NCBI RefSeq assembly: GCF_905171765.1
Contig: NC_053390.1
Span: forward strand, 582,268,471-582,332,470
Reading direction: 5' to 3'
DNA length: 64,000 nucleotides
Source: Bufo bufo
Lineage: Eukaryota; Chordata; Amphibia; Anura; Bufonidae
The notes under the pieces are model-generated. The model searched no databases and was not told where the DNA came from. It was given only the letters and a program-made list of their open reading frames with translations. This document shows, piece by piece, positions 32,449 to 43,324 of this stretch; the stretch's first letter is position 1, and each line of letters starts with the position of its first letter. A program made the translations under genes and the position numbers.

Positions 32449-34857
32449 CAGGGCCGGATTAAGAGCATCATGGGCCTGGTGCTGAAGATTTTAATGGGCC
32501 TTTTTATAGAAAATGAAAACGCAACGCAGAGCAATTTTTTATAACACAAATAAAGTGCATCTGTCATATGTTTTATGCATATGAAATCACCAGCATAGCT
32601 GAATAGATGTTGATGTATTGATACCTTGCATACCTTTTTAAGTAAAATTATGGGGGCCCAGAGTGTCAAAAGAGGTGTGGTAGGGGGTCCTCTGTGTCCT
32701 CCAGACCGTAACACCTCTCCCGTGTGAAGTCATGCCCGCTCCTTTGGTTGACACCAACGGCAAACTTGACAGCGACGTGTTGAGATCCTGCGCATGTGCC
32801 ATGAATGGGGATTGCGGTACACAAATGTGGAGTCTGTAGGAACCTGAGAATGTGCATGCACCGCAATCCCCATTCACAGCGCATACGGGATGTGTGTGTG
32901 TCAAAGAAGGTGCAGGCATGAACTCACAGTGCAAAAACAATGGTGCTTATAGAACAGACTACACAGTGTAGCGGTATACTGTATATTGTGTGGCACAGTG
33001 AAGCGGTATACTGTATATTGTGTGGCACAGTGGATGCTATATGTGTATAACAAACATATTTCACATGAAAACTTACAATTACTTGGCTTGGCCCTTGGGG
33101 ATCTCGGACGCCACTTCCACACTTTGGCCGGGGGCTCGGCGGAGCTGATGTGTTTTATCCTAATGAGAAAGATTTCATAATAAGGATTTGGAGAAGGGGC
33201 AGAGGGATAGCAGAGCAGGGAGAGGCTGGTGCTGCTACTAGGGGGTCATACCATGGGGAGTAATAAAGCCCACCATAATGCCCCCCCAGTAGTAATAATT
33301 CTCCTTATAATAGACAGTGCAAAAAATACCCCCTTGTAATGCCCCCAGTTGAGCTAATGTCCCCATAGTGCCCCCATAATGTGACAGTATAAAATACCCC
33401 TATATAGTGCCCCCAGTAAATGCCCCCATAGTGCTCCTCTCCCCCTTCCTCCTAGTGCCCCCCATAGTTTACCAGTATAAAATGCCTCAGTATATTCCCT
33501 CAGTGTCCCCCATAATTTGCATGTGTAAAATACCCCTTCTTAGTGCCCCGTAGATGACCCCATAGTACTCCTCTCCCCAACAGTACCCACCGTAATGTGC
33601 CCCAGTATAAAATGCTACTGTACAGAGCCCCCCATAAAAAATACCCCTTCTTTGTGGCCTCAGTAGATGCCCCTATAGTGCCCACCAAGAATGTGCCAGT
33701 AAAAAGTGACCCCAATAATGTGCCAGTAAAAAGTGCCCCAATAATGTGCCAGTAATAAGTGCCCCTATAGATGCCCCCCAATAATGTGCCAGTAAAATGT
33801 GCCCCCATAGATGCCCCCATCATGTGCCAGTAACAAGAGGGCCCCCCATCCATAATGTGCCAGTAACAAGAGCCCCCCATATGCCCCATCATGTGCCAGT
33901 AACAAGAGAGCCCCCATCATGTGCCAGTAACAAGAGAGCCTCCCATCATGTGCCAGTGACAAGAGCCCCCCTTTGCCCCATCATGTGCCAGTAACAAGAG
34001 ACCCCCCCATGCTCCATCATGTGCCAGTATAGCAAGAGGGCCCCCCATGCCCCCATCATGTGCCAGTAACAGGAGGGCCCCCCCCATCATGTGCCAGTAT
34101 AGCAAGAGGGCCCCCCATGCCCCCATCATGTGCCAGTAACAGGAGGGCCCCCCCATCATGTGCCAGTATAACAAGAGGGCCCCCCATCATGTGCCAGTAA
34201 CAGGAGGGCCCCCCCATCATGTGCCAGTATAACAAGAGGGCCCCCCCCCATGCCCCCATCATGTGCCAGTAACAGGAGGGCCCCCCCATCATGTGCCAGT
34301 ATAACAAGAGGGCCCCCCATGCCCCCATCATGTGCCAGTAACAGGAGGGCCCCCCCATCATGTGCCAGTAACAGGAGGGCCCCCCCCATCATGTGCCAGT
34401 ATAACAAGAGGGCCCCCCATGCCCCCATCATGTGCCAGTAAAAGTATTTATAAAAATAAAAAAAAATGTATACATACCTCAGCGATGCGATGCAATGCAG
34501 GCCTCAGGCCACACGATGACGTCTGCGCCGGCCTCTGATAGGCTGCAGGCACTAGGCCGGCAGCCTATCAGAGACACAGGGGAGGGACACGCCTCTCCAC
34601 TGCCCTGCCGCTATACAGATGGAAATGAGCGCTTCCACAATAGAAGCGCTCATCTCCCTGTGCCGGCGCCCCGCACCGCACACAAGTTTTCAATAGGGAC
34701 AACAGGGTCCAGGGCCGGGCCGGCCGCGCCGCCAGCTCGGCCGGGGAGACGGGCAATTGCGGGCTGCTGCTTGATGTGTTGGCAGCACTGCTCGGCCTAT
34801 TTTCACTCAGGGGCCTGGAGCTGCAGCTCCATCAGCCCCTATGTTAATCCGGCCCTG
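32449..34857. mobile_element. hAT-type non-autonomous element carrying a minisatellite, 2,409 bp
   Basis: Termini CAGGGCCGGATTAA and TTAATCCGGCCCTG, flanked by an exact 8-bp duplication ACCACATC (32441-32448, 34858-34865). The inside has no transposase. From about 33,240 it is composed of GTGCCCCCATAATG-like repeats that grade into a GC-rich minisatellite. It inserted in a Tc1 transposase gene whose reading frame resumes on the other side. Confidence 0.93.
33240..34440. repeat. Minisatellite CATCATGTGCCAGTAACA... inside the hAT element
   Basis: Early units are irregular (AATGTGCCAGTAAAAAGTGC). From about 33,830 the unit stabilises to roughly 30-37 bases with CATCATGTGCCAGTA followed by ACAAGAGGG or TAACAAGAGGG and a C-run of variable length. 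Alternating unit types between about 34,010 and 34,440 suggest expansion of two-unit blocks. Long minus-strand frames rich in Trp, His, Met and Gly here are repeat artefacts. Confidence 0.9.
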
Positions 34858-35850
34858 ACCACATCAGCCTAGGACCTCCACATCCAGCATGTTCACCTCC
34901 ATGGTCGTGAGACCAGCCACCCGGACAGCTGCAGCAACAATCGGTTTGCATAACCAAAGATTTATGCACAAACTGTCAGAAACCGTCTCAGGGAAGCTCA
35001 TCTGCATGCTCGTCCTCCTCATCGGGGTCTGGACCTTACTGTATTTCATCATTGTAACTGAAAATCCTCACATTCAATGGCATCTGGCACGTTGGAGAGG
35101 CGTTCTGTTCACAGATGAGTCCCGATTTTCACTGTTCAGGGCAGATGGCAGACAACGTTGTGGATCGAGTGGCCCATGGTTGCGGTGGAGTTATGGTATG
35201 GGCAGGCGTATGTCATGGACAAAGAACACAGGTGCATTTTATTGATGGCATTTTGAATGCACAGATATACCGTGATGAGATCCTGAGGCCCATTGTTGTG
35301 CCATTCATCCTCGACCATCACCTCATGTTGCAATATGATAATGCACGGCCCCATATTGCAAGGATCTGTACACAAGTCCTGTAAACTGTAAACATCCCAG
35401 TTCTTGCATGGCCAACATACTCACTGGACATGTCACCCATTGAGCATGTTTGGGGTGGTCTGGATCGGCGTATACGACAGCGCGTTCCAGTTCCTGCCAA
35501 TATTCAGCAACTTCGCACAGCTATTGAAGAGGAGTGGACAAACATTCCACAGGCCACAATCAACAACCTGATCAACTCTATGCGATGGAAATATGTTGCA
35601 CTGCGTGAGGCAAATGGTGGCCATACCAGATACTGACTGGTTTTCTGACCCCACCCCCCCCCCCTCCCTCCCTCCCCCCCCCCCCAGTAAGGCAAAACTG
35701 TGCACATTTCAGAGTGGACTTTTATTGTGGGCAGTTTAAGGCACACCTGTGCAATATTCATACTGTCTAATCAGCACCTTGATATGCCACACCTATGAGG
35801 TAGGATGGATTATCTCAGCAAAGGACAAGTGCTCACTATCACAGATTTAG

Positions 35851-36197
35851 GGTACTTTCACACTTGCGTTGTTGGATTCCGACAGGCAGTTCCAAATCTG
35901 TATGCAAACGGATAGCATTTGTTTGCGGATCCGGATGTGGACCCGGCTGACAAATGCATTGAAAAACCAGATCCGTCTATCCGGTGTCATCCGGAAAACG
36001 GGATCCGATATATATATTTTTTGCATTTTTAAAGGTCTGCGCAATGTGGTTTTCCGGAATTACATTTTAATATAAATTGATGCATGCATTCCGGCAAGTG
36101 TTCCGGAATTTTGGCCGGAGAAAATACTGCAGCATGCTGCGGTACTTTCTCTGGTCAAATACCGTAATAGGGACTGAACTGAAGACATCCTGATGCA
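35851..36197. mobile_element. Harbinger-type MITE, truncated
   Basis: GGGTACTTTCACACTTGCG after TTA (35848-35850) and the same GGATCCG-rich interior as 27194-27724, in the opposite orientation. It stops near 36,197, before the other terminus. Confidence 0.8.
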
Positions 36198-37099
36198 ATT
36201 GAAATTCGGATATGAGTGGCTCTACTTTGTGTGGAGGATTCTGGCTGGGTGCACGGTCAAATGTAAACCCCCGTTTACTTGGTAAATGCTAAAAGAAATT
36301 AAATGACCAGCACTCACAATATACTAGGGTCACGCAAAGAATGCTAATGGCTAAGATAGATCACAATATACAAATGTACAAAATATTCGCTGGTTTGTTG
36401 CAAAAGTTCATAATCAAACTTTGGTGGAGTAATAGATCAAATGGAAAAGTTGCTTCGAAAAATATATTTTCGAATGAAAATATTTCAATGAAAAAATATT
36501 TTAGAATGAAAAAATATTTTAGAATGAAAAAGGGAGATGTATTGGGTATATGGGTGCACAATGGCTGAATGCTTCCTCACACTCGAACCGTATTGCGGCG
36601 ATAATTCAGATGAAGAGTGAATTCGATATGGCCGCTGGGTTCACTGCGGTAATTTAAATGGAAGGTAAATTCAATCTAGCCACTTGGTTCGCGTTTTTTT
36701 TTCCAGATAAAAATTGGTGAAGGATCTTATATCTATGCACGCTCTAACTCCAATGGAGTGATATTTTCGGATAGAGAGTACTTTCAATATGACCGCTTGA
36801 ATGAAGCCAGCACAAATATCTAACTTGATGTTCAGTTCAAGTGCTGTTATACGTCAATATTGTGAGAGTTGGTATAGTACTCACGATTTTGCAGTCCTGA
36901 CTCTCAGTCCGTTTGGCGCTGAATTCAAATCGCCTACTGTTGCTTATATACTGTATAGCTTAATCCTTCCCCACGAATATCGTCTTTATCACGAATATTG
37001 TGTGCAAATCTCACTGTGTTATCACAGGTATCCTTTCGTCTCTCCACTTTATACAGCTGACTCTCCTTGAGCAATTTCTGAAAAACTTGCCCAGCGTCT

Positions 37100-37148
37100 C
37101 CACTGATGAAGGAGTAAGACCCCAAAAAACACTCCGAAACGCGTTTGG
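37100..37148 (+). ncRNA. Hammerhead ribozyme motif (type I-like)
   Basis: CTGATGA at 37103-37109. Stem II is GGAGT (37111-37115) with ACTCC (37131-37135), loop 15 bases. GAAAC is at 37136-37140, and the expected GUU cleavage triplet at 37143-37145. Stem I is CCA (37100-37102) with TGG (37146-37148). Both stems differ in sequence from the 27,758 motif but remain paired, while the core is identical. Confidence 0.72.
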
Positions 37149-37509
37149 TCTAAAGTAAATATTTTCCAGTGCCTTGGGAAGAAGAAATCATAAGAATAAT
37201 ATCAGTAGTCAACACCTGGAGAAAACACTGACTTAACGCTGGATTTTTTGTATGGGATCCCGGGTCCCAGCAGCAAAGATGATTTAATCCTGCATTACTG
37301 ATCTTTGCTCAGATATACTTTTAAAACAGTTTATGTGTTTTTTGACATTTCCAACTTTTTATTTCTATATGTATCTTTGCCCTTATACTCGCATGGCATT
37401 TGGATAGTAGGCGGAACCCAATTTGTGTGTCCACTCCTGCTAATCCAAACCATCTGCGAGTGCTAGGAAGTTCAGCTATTTAAGTATGTAGCCATTCAGC
37501 AACCAATGT

Positions 37510-37553
37510 GTCATGAATAAGGATCAGTATTAGAGCATCCGAAACATGTAGAC
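37510..37553 (+). ncRNA. Decayed hammerhead-like motif
   Basis: ATGAATA (37513-37519) stands in place of CUGAUGA. GGAT/ATCC forms a 4-bp stem II, GAAAC is at 37541-37545, the triplet is GUA, and stem I is GTC (37510-37512) with GAC (37551-37553). Core substitutions would abolish activity; paired stems argue for common origin. Confidence 0.45.
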
Positions 37554-37665
37554 CTGCTTGCCGTGTTGGATTGTTTTTTATCCTCTGTCATTTTGGAATA
37601 AAGAACAACGTCTTTTTTGGAAAGCTGGACATCCCGTCTTATTTTTATACTAGGTACAGTATTAC

Positions 37666-37894
37666 TATATTACAGTAACCATTTCTTGTTTTGTGATGAT
37701 ATATATGTAGATGTGATTGGTATGATTTGTTACTACACTTTGTGACAATAGTATGTTTATGGAGGAGGGGTCCAAGTCCTTCTTTAGCTGAAATTTGCTT
37801 TTTACATAGTTCAAAACATTTTTATATTTTTGTGTGAATTAATACGATAAAAATGTTTTTTTTTTTAATGTCTGATTTGACATAGGTATAATGT
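37666..37894. other. No recognised feature
   Basis: A/T-rich sequence, no gene or clear repeat. Confidence 0.4.
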
Positions 37895-38013
37895 TATAAT
37901 GGAAAATAATAAAATCACCCGAACTTCAGTGAAAAAGTCCGGGTTCGAGTACCAGAAACTCGCAAAGTTCGGTACGAACCCAAACTTTGCAGTTTGGGTT
38001 CGCTCAACCCTAC
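37895..38013. mobile_element. hAT terminal fragment
   Basis: CGGGTTCGAGTACC, GGTACGAACCC and the end GGGTTCGCTCAACCCTA resemble the subterminal and terminal sequence of hAT-1. Only one end is present. Confidence 0.6.
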
Positions 38014-38712
38014 CAATAAGATAATGGGTTGCATCAAAATGCCCATGATGAGAACATAGTCCTGCCACTTCACAAATCACTAGTCAGACCACACATGGAG
38101 TACTGTGTACAGTTCTGGGCTTTTGTGAGCAAGGCAGACATAGCAAAGCTGGAGGTGGTTCAGAGAAGGGCAACTAAAGTAAAAACTGGAATGGGTGGAC
38201 TACAGTACCCAGAAAGATTATCAAAATTAGTGTTATTCACTTTAGAAAAAAGACGACTAAGGGGCAATATAATAACTATGTATAAATATATCAGGGGCCA
38301 GTACAGATATCTCTCCCATCATCTATTTATCTTCAGGGCTTTGACTGTGATGAGGGGACATCCTATGCGTCTGAAGGAAAGAAGGTTTGTACACAAACAT
38401 AGAAGAGGATTCTTTACGGTAAGAGCAGTGAGACTATGGAACTCTCTGCCTGAGGAGGTGGTGATGGTGAGTACAATAATGGAATTCAAGAGGGGCCTGG
38501 ATGTATTTCTGGAGTGTAATAATATTACAAGTTATAGTTACTAGAGATAGGTTATTGATCCAGGTAGTTATTCTGGAATTTTTCCCCCTAAAATAAGGAA
38601 AATTGGCTAATATCTCACAGGTTTTTTTTTTTTTGCCTTTCTCTGGATCAACTGGCAGGATAGCAGGCTGAACTGGGTGGACAGATGTATTTTTTTCCGC
38701 GTTACAAACTAT
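38014..38712 (+). pseudogene. L2/CR1 LINE ORF2 C-terminus and 3' UTR
   Basis: The frame 38,053-38,544 reads PLHKSLVRPHMEYCVQFW, LEVVQRRATK, then LEKRRLRGNIITMYKYI and LWNSLPEEVV, ending SYSY: the characteristic post-RT region of L2/CR1-clade ORF2. A 3' UTR follows with GGATCAACTGGCAGGATAGC and ends ACAAACTATGTTACTATG, the usual L2-type 3' end without poly(A). The RT core is missing (5' truncation at the hAT fragment). It belongs to the same LINE clade as 39,880-41,764 but is a separate copy. Confidence 0.85.
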
Positions 38713-39879
38713 GTTACTATGACTGATCAAAGCACAGGATATTGCCAAGCCTGTCCGAAGTAGAGGAATTGAAGGCAAACATAAAGAATTTTGAGAAAGA
38801 ATCTCAAAATACAGCTGTGCATCATTTTTAATCAATGGAACAATTTTCAATGTCTTTATAGTTATCACTTCCCACCTAGACCACTTGAAGTAATAATGTT
38901 GAAGTACAGTAGTTAGAAGTTAACAAATCAATCACATTATTTATATTTCAAGGAAATAAAGTTTGAGCATATACTGTAGATAAGTCAGTTATCTAATACG
39001 TGATTCAAAATCATACCAAAATAGACTTTCTAACATATCTAAAAAAGATGAAATAGAATGTCAATATATTTCCCTAAGTCAAAAAGACTTCTAAGGAATC
39101 TCTAAGATGAAGTTTGTCATCCATAAAGAAACTTTCTATCACTTTTTTCTATATCAACCTTAATTGGCGTGCTAAGGGACAGTATTGCATACAGGGAGCT
39201 TTCCAGACCAAGGCGCTTCTGTTCATTACTGAATACTGACAGGCATGTCATAAAAAGAAAGTATACTTTTGTATCAACACTAGTACTTTAGTTTATTCCC
39301 TGAGCTTTAATACTGCATACCCTCCACAGCACCCATGCTGAACAAAACATGGATGACAGGGAATGTCTAGAGAATTTATTTCTCTCTTTTGATATGATAA
39401 TTTAAGAATAGATGGCTAAAGATCAACCAATCTATTAATCCTAGTTAAAAGGCATTTCTGGTGGCAACGATCTAGCGTTCATGTTCAAGTTGGATTTTTT
39501 ATGTTTTGAAATTTATCTTCATATTATTGTTGAGCTTTTGATTACTTTGGGCACTTTACATAAAAAAAAGTTTTCAAGACTATAAGGAAACCTTTGGAAT
39601 ATTTTTTTTTAATTGATTTATCATGTTTTATATTTTTTTTATTATTATAAAAAAAAAAAAATAATGCCTGGTTTGGCTTTTGCATTCTCTATATTTCACA
39701 ATACATGGTGGCTGCAGAATGCTGTTCTATGATCACTCTGTCAGATTGGCTGTCTGATAACATGTTCTCCAGTCCTTCTCTGTCTGTGTCTTATCAAACT
39801 TCTAATCTGATTTATGATTTATCAGAGATGTAAATGTATTTTTAGGTGTCTACTATAAATTTTTATGTATAGTATTGCA
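38713..39879. other. About 1.2 kb with no recognised feature
   Basis: A/T-rich, with poly-T and poly-A tracts near 39,600-39,660. No coding frame of note on either strand. Confidence 0.5.
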
Positions 39880-40350
39880 GTTATACAGATCACAGGGTCA
39901 TCTGTCGCCGAGATAGTGAATGCCGAACAGTGTGTCTTCCAGGTGTTCGGCATATTTCGGATCGGATTGATAGACTGCTGGGTGGGGCTGGGGAAAACCC
40001 GGCGGTCATGGTACACATTGGCACCAATGACAAAGTCAGACAGGAGATGGAAGGTCCTTAAAAATGATTTTAGGGAACTAGGAGAGAGATCCAGGATCTC
40101 CAAAGTAGTGTATTCAGAAATACTACTAGTGCCATGAGCGTCACCACAGAGACAACGGGAGCTTAGCGAGTTAAATAAGTGGCTCAGAAGCTGGTGCAGG
40201 AAGGAAGGGTTTGGGTTCATGGAGAACAGGGCTGACTTGTCTGTCAGCTACAGGCTCTACAGTAGTGACAGGCTGGATGCAACAGCTCTGGGGGAAAAAT
40301 GGTTAGATGGCTGGAGGAGCTTTTAAACTCGGCACTGGGGGAGGGTGATT
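39880..40350 (+). pseudogene. L2/CR1 ORF1 remnant with SGNH-esterase motif
   Basis: Read with frameshifts, the sequence near 40,000-40,030 gives AVMVHIGTND, the GxND-type block of the lipase/esterase domain found in ORF1 of CR1 and L2 LINEs. It continues RELGERSRISKVVYSEIL, then after a stop (TGA at 40,136) RELSELNKWL and FMENRADLSVSY. Several stops and at least two frameshifts. The normal ORF1 start is not visible. The domain's function in retrotransposition is not settled. Confidence 0.7.
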
Positions 40351-40540
40351 GTCATACTAATAAGGGGGTAGATAGCGTAGATAGAGAGTGGGATATAGGA
40401 GGGGACAGTGGGGATTTAGTGGGGGCTGGGGTTAGTGAGGAAAGTAGGGAGAAGACTGGGGAGAACTGTACACCAATGAAAAATAGAACTGCTGGTAACA
40501 AGAACCTGTTACATACAAACATCAACCAAGGTAACCCAAA

Positions 40541-41764
40541 AAATCCCGGATATTCACTTTACAGGTAATAGTAATTAAACGTGTATTTTCTCAAATGCCA
40601 GAAGTCTAGCAAGCAAAATAGGGGAGCTGGAAGCTATGGTACTAGAAGAACACATAGATGTAGTTGGTGTGGCTGAGACATGGTTGGACTCTTTGCATGA
40701 TTGGGCTGTTAATAATGAGGGTTTTACACTATTTAGAAAAGACAAGGTCAATAGAAAAGGCGGTGGTGTGTGCCAGTATGTGAGGAGTGATCTGAAGACA
40801 AGTGTGAAAGAGGCAATTGTGGGTGCGGATGGTGAGGATGTAGAAACCTTATGGGTGGAAGCTCAAAAGGATATAAACATTGACAAAATATTACTTGGTG
40901 TAATCTATAGACCCCCTAACATCACAGAGGAGATAGAAACTTAACTGTATAACCAAATAGAGCGGGCTGCACAGGCTGGTACAGTGGTCATAATGGGAGA
41001 TTTTAACTTCCCAGATATTGACTGGCATCATGGTTCTGCAAAATAGGGGAGCTGGAAGCTATGGTACTAGAAGAACACATATATGTAGTTGGTGTGGCAG
41101 AGACATGGTTGGACTCTTCAGATGACTGGGCTCTTAATATTGACGGTTTTACACCATTTAGGAAAGACAAGGTCAATAGAAAAGACGAGAAGGGGAGAAG
41201 ATTCCCCTGCAAAGGGGAGAAGATTCCTCAACTTGCTGCAGGACCACTTTATGGGCCAGTTTGAAGAAGCTCCCACTAGGGGAAATGCTCTGTTGGATCT
41301 GGTAATTTCTAATGATCCAGAGCTTGTTTGAAATGTTACTGTTCGAGAAACACTAGGTAATAGTGACCACAATATTATTTAAACACTGAATTTTAAAAAA
41401 GCAAATTCCATGGGTTGAGGGCAGCATTTCAGGGCATAGATAGGGGGCAGCTACTGTCACATAATAATACTGAGGATAAATGGTTGAGCTTTAAATCCAC
41501 ATTGAGTAATTGCACTAAAAAAAATTATTAGTCTTGGCAACAAATATAAATGGCTAAAATTAAACCCCCATGGCTTACAGCCACTGTAAAAAGGGCAATA
41601 AATGACAAAAAAGGCCATTTAAAAATAAAAATCTTAGGGGTCAGCTTTAGCCTTTAAAGTTTACAAAGTGCTTAATAAAATCTATAAAAAGGATATAAAA
41701 TTTGCAAAAATACAAAATAAACAGCAGGTGGCAAAAGAGAGCCAAACAAATCTCAAAATGTTCT
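40541..41764 (+). pseudogene. L2/CR1 ORF2 endonuclease region, rearranged
   Basis: An APE-type endonuclease that nicks the genomic target. MVLEEHIDVVGVAETWLDS opens at 40,636 with the catalytic-region motif AETWLD; then LFRKDKVNRKGGG, VETLWVEA and LLGVIYRPPN up to a stop near 40,942, and IMGDFNFPDIDW near 41,000. A duplicated block (40,618-40,760 repeated at 41,043-41,185, offset 425) restarts the domain. LLDLVISNDPE and a damaged SDHN motif follow near 41,290-41,370. From 41,655 to 41,764 the RT N-terminus YKVLNKIYKKD and QQVAKES begins and is cut by a TTAA element. Numerous stops. Confidence 0.85.
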
Positions 41765-43324
41765 TTAACCTCTTAAGGACACAGGGCGTACAGATACGCC
41801 CTGATGTCCAGGTACTTAAGGACACAGGGCGTACCCTTACGTCTTGTGTAATATGATCACTGTCGTGATCAGAACGGGGTGCCTGTTGAAATAATTCAGC
41901 AGGCACCCTGTCACAATGCCTAGGGGGGGTCTTGTGACCCCCCTGCATTGCTGATCGCTACAAACCGCAGGTCAATTCAGACCTGAGATTTGTAGCGCTT
42001 ATGCAAATTTCTGATCCCTGCGGTCCGGGGGAGGATTGCGGGTGGTGCGGGAGGTGGTGCCGCCGGCGGGCGGGAGGCGGGCGGGCGGCAGTGTGGGGGG
42101 CGGGTGCGCGATCTTCCGCCCGCCCCCCCGTTTATTCTCAGGATGACCGAGCGGTTGAATCAGAGTGTCAGCTCATTGCTGCCACTCTGATTCAAACCTC
42201 TGACATCTGTGCAGATGTCAGCCATTTTAACCCCTTCCATGCTGCAGTCCGCAGGGACCGCTGTATGGAAGGGGAGGGAGCTCCCTCCCTCTCCCATCGG
42301 GGGGCTGCTGTGCCTTTGCAGCCCCCGGACAGGATGGGGTCACAGAGAGAGGGAGCCCCCCTCTCTCCCCTTCCCTGTCTGCTCAGTTGTTAAAAAAGTG
42401 TTAAAGTTGTTAAAAAAAATGTTAAAAAAGTGAAAAATGTTAAAAAAGGGAAAAAAGTCAAAAAAGTCAAAAATAAAAACATTTATCCCTGATTAAAAAT
42501 TAAAAAAATTAAATTCCCTACACATTTTATATATCACCGAGTCCGTAACGACATGATCTATAAATATTAGGGGTCAGCTGTAGCCTTTAAAGTTTACAAA
42601 GTGCTTAATAAAATCGATAAAAAGGATATAAAATTTGCAAAAATACAAAATAAACAGCAGGTGGCAAAAGAGAGCAAAACAAATCTCAAAACATTCTTTA
42701 ACCTCTTAAGACACAGGGCTTACAGGTACGCCCTTACGTCCTGTGTAGTTTTGATCACTGCAGCACGGCCGGCAGTGATCAGAACGGGGTGCCTGTTGAA
42801 ATAATTCAGCAGGCACCCTGTGACTATGCCTAAGGGGGTCCTGTGATCCCCCCCGAATTGCTGATCGCTGAAAACCGCAGGTCAATTCAGACCTGGGATT
42901 TGTAGCACTTATGTAAGTTTCTGATCCCTGCGCAGGGATCAGAAACCTCAAAGTGCCTGTATTTTGAAGTTAACCCCCCTGTAGCCCTCTGTGTTTTTGT
43001 GCCTGCGGGCGCAGCGGGGGGGAGGATTGCGGGTGGGGCGGGAGGCAGTGTGGGGGGCGGGTGCGCAATCTTCCGCCCGCCCCCCGTTTATTCTCAGGAT
43101 GACCGAGTGGTTGAATCAGAGTGTCAGATAATTGCTGAAACTTTGATTCAAACGGCTGACATCTGTGCAGATGTCAGCCGTTCAACCCCTTCCATGCTGC
43201 GGTTAAAAAAGTGAAAAAAGTAAAAAAAAAAAAAAAAAACATTTATCCCTGATAAAAATAATAAAAAAAAAAAATTCCCTACACATTTTATATATCACCA
43301 CGTCCATAATGACATGATCTATAA
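41633..43324. repeat. 932-bp tandem duplication across the LINE / TTAA-element junction
   Basis: Unit 1 (41633-42564) and unit 2 (42565 onward) both run from LINE sequence (AAAGTTTACAAAGTGCTTAA) into the left end of the TTAA element (TTTAACCTCTTAAG at 41764 and 42697) and its GC-rich subterminal block. The junction is at GATCTATAAA/TATTAGGGG near 42564. Units differ by several indels, so the duplication is not very recent. Confidence 0.85.

Larger units (their letters stand above)
32280..35636 (+). pseudogene. Tc1-like DDE transposase, interrupted
   Basis: N-terminal helix-turn-helix part at 32,280-32,448 (LRERVIGMLTVGLSTRAVA). After the MITE come RPATRTAAATIG, LFTDESRFSL with the first Asp (about 35,110), MLQYDNARPHIAR with the second Asp (about 35,325-35,365), and SPIEHVWGGLDRRI with the Glu (about 35,433), ending GGHTRY at 35,636. 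The catalytic triad is recognisable, but several frameshifts and stops separate the blocks. Tc1 transposases cut and paste at TA. Family length is about 340 residues, matching the sum of the fragments. Confidence 0.88.
31973..35847 (+). mobile_element. Tc1-like element, split by a hAT MITE and missing its right end
   Basis: The left terminus CACTGAACAAAAATATAAAC follows TA (31971-31972). The subterminal CCGAGATAATCCATCTCACC and GTGTGGCATATCAAGGTGCT are found inverted at 35,780-35,820, so the right arm is partly present, cut at 35,847 by the Harbinger MITE. The 32449-34857 insertion lies inside the transposase gene. Confidence 0.88.
36198..37665 (+). mobile_element. PLE tail region with two hammerhead-type motifs
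   Basis: No RT is present, but the sequence has the tail pattern of the PLEs in this window: a hammerhead motif at 37,100-37,148, then a second hairpin with GAAAC at 37,510-37,553 followed by GGAATAAAG and TTTTTGGAAAGC. The region 36,430-36,530 has short repeats of TAGAATGAAAAAATATTT. Assignment to PLE is inference from these signals. Confidence 0.5.

Noticed and set aside
33500..34431. Overlapping minus-strand frames rich in Trp, His, Met and Gly
   Set aside because: Minisatellite translation artefacts, several frames open at once.
35645..35690. C-rich tract as a possible G-quadruplex regulatory element
   Set aside because: It is a simple expansion in the 3' region of a dead Tc1-like element; no supporting context.
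42001..42393. 130-codon frame in a GC-rich block
   Set aside because: It is the GC-rich subterminal region of the TTAA element, repeated without conserved frame in the second unit at 42,999.
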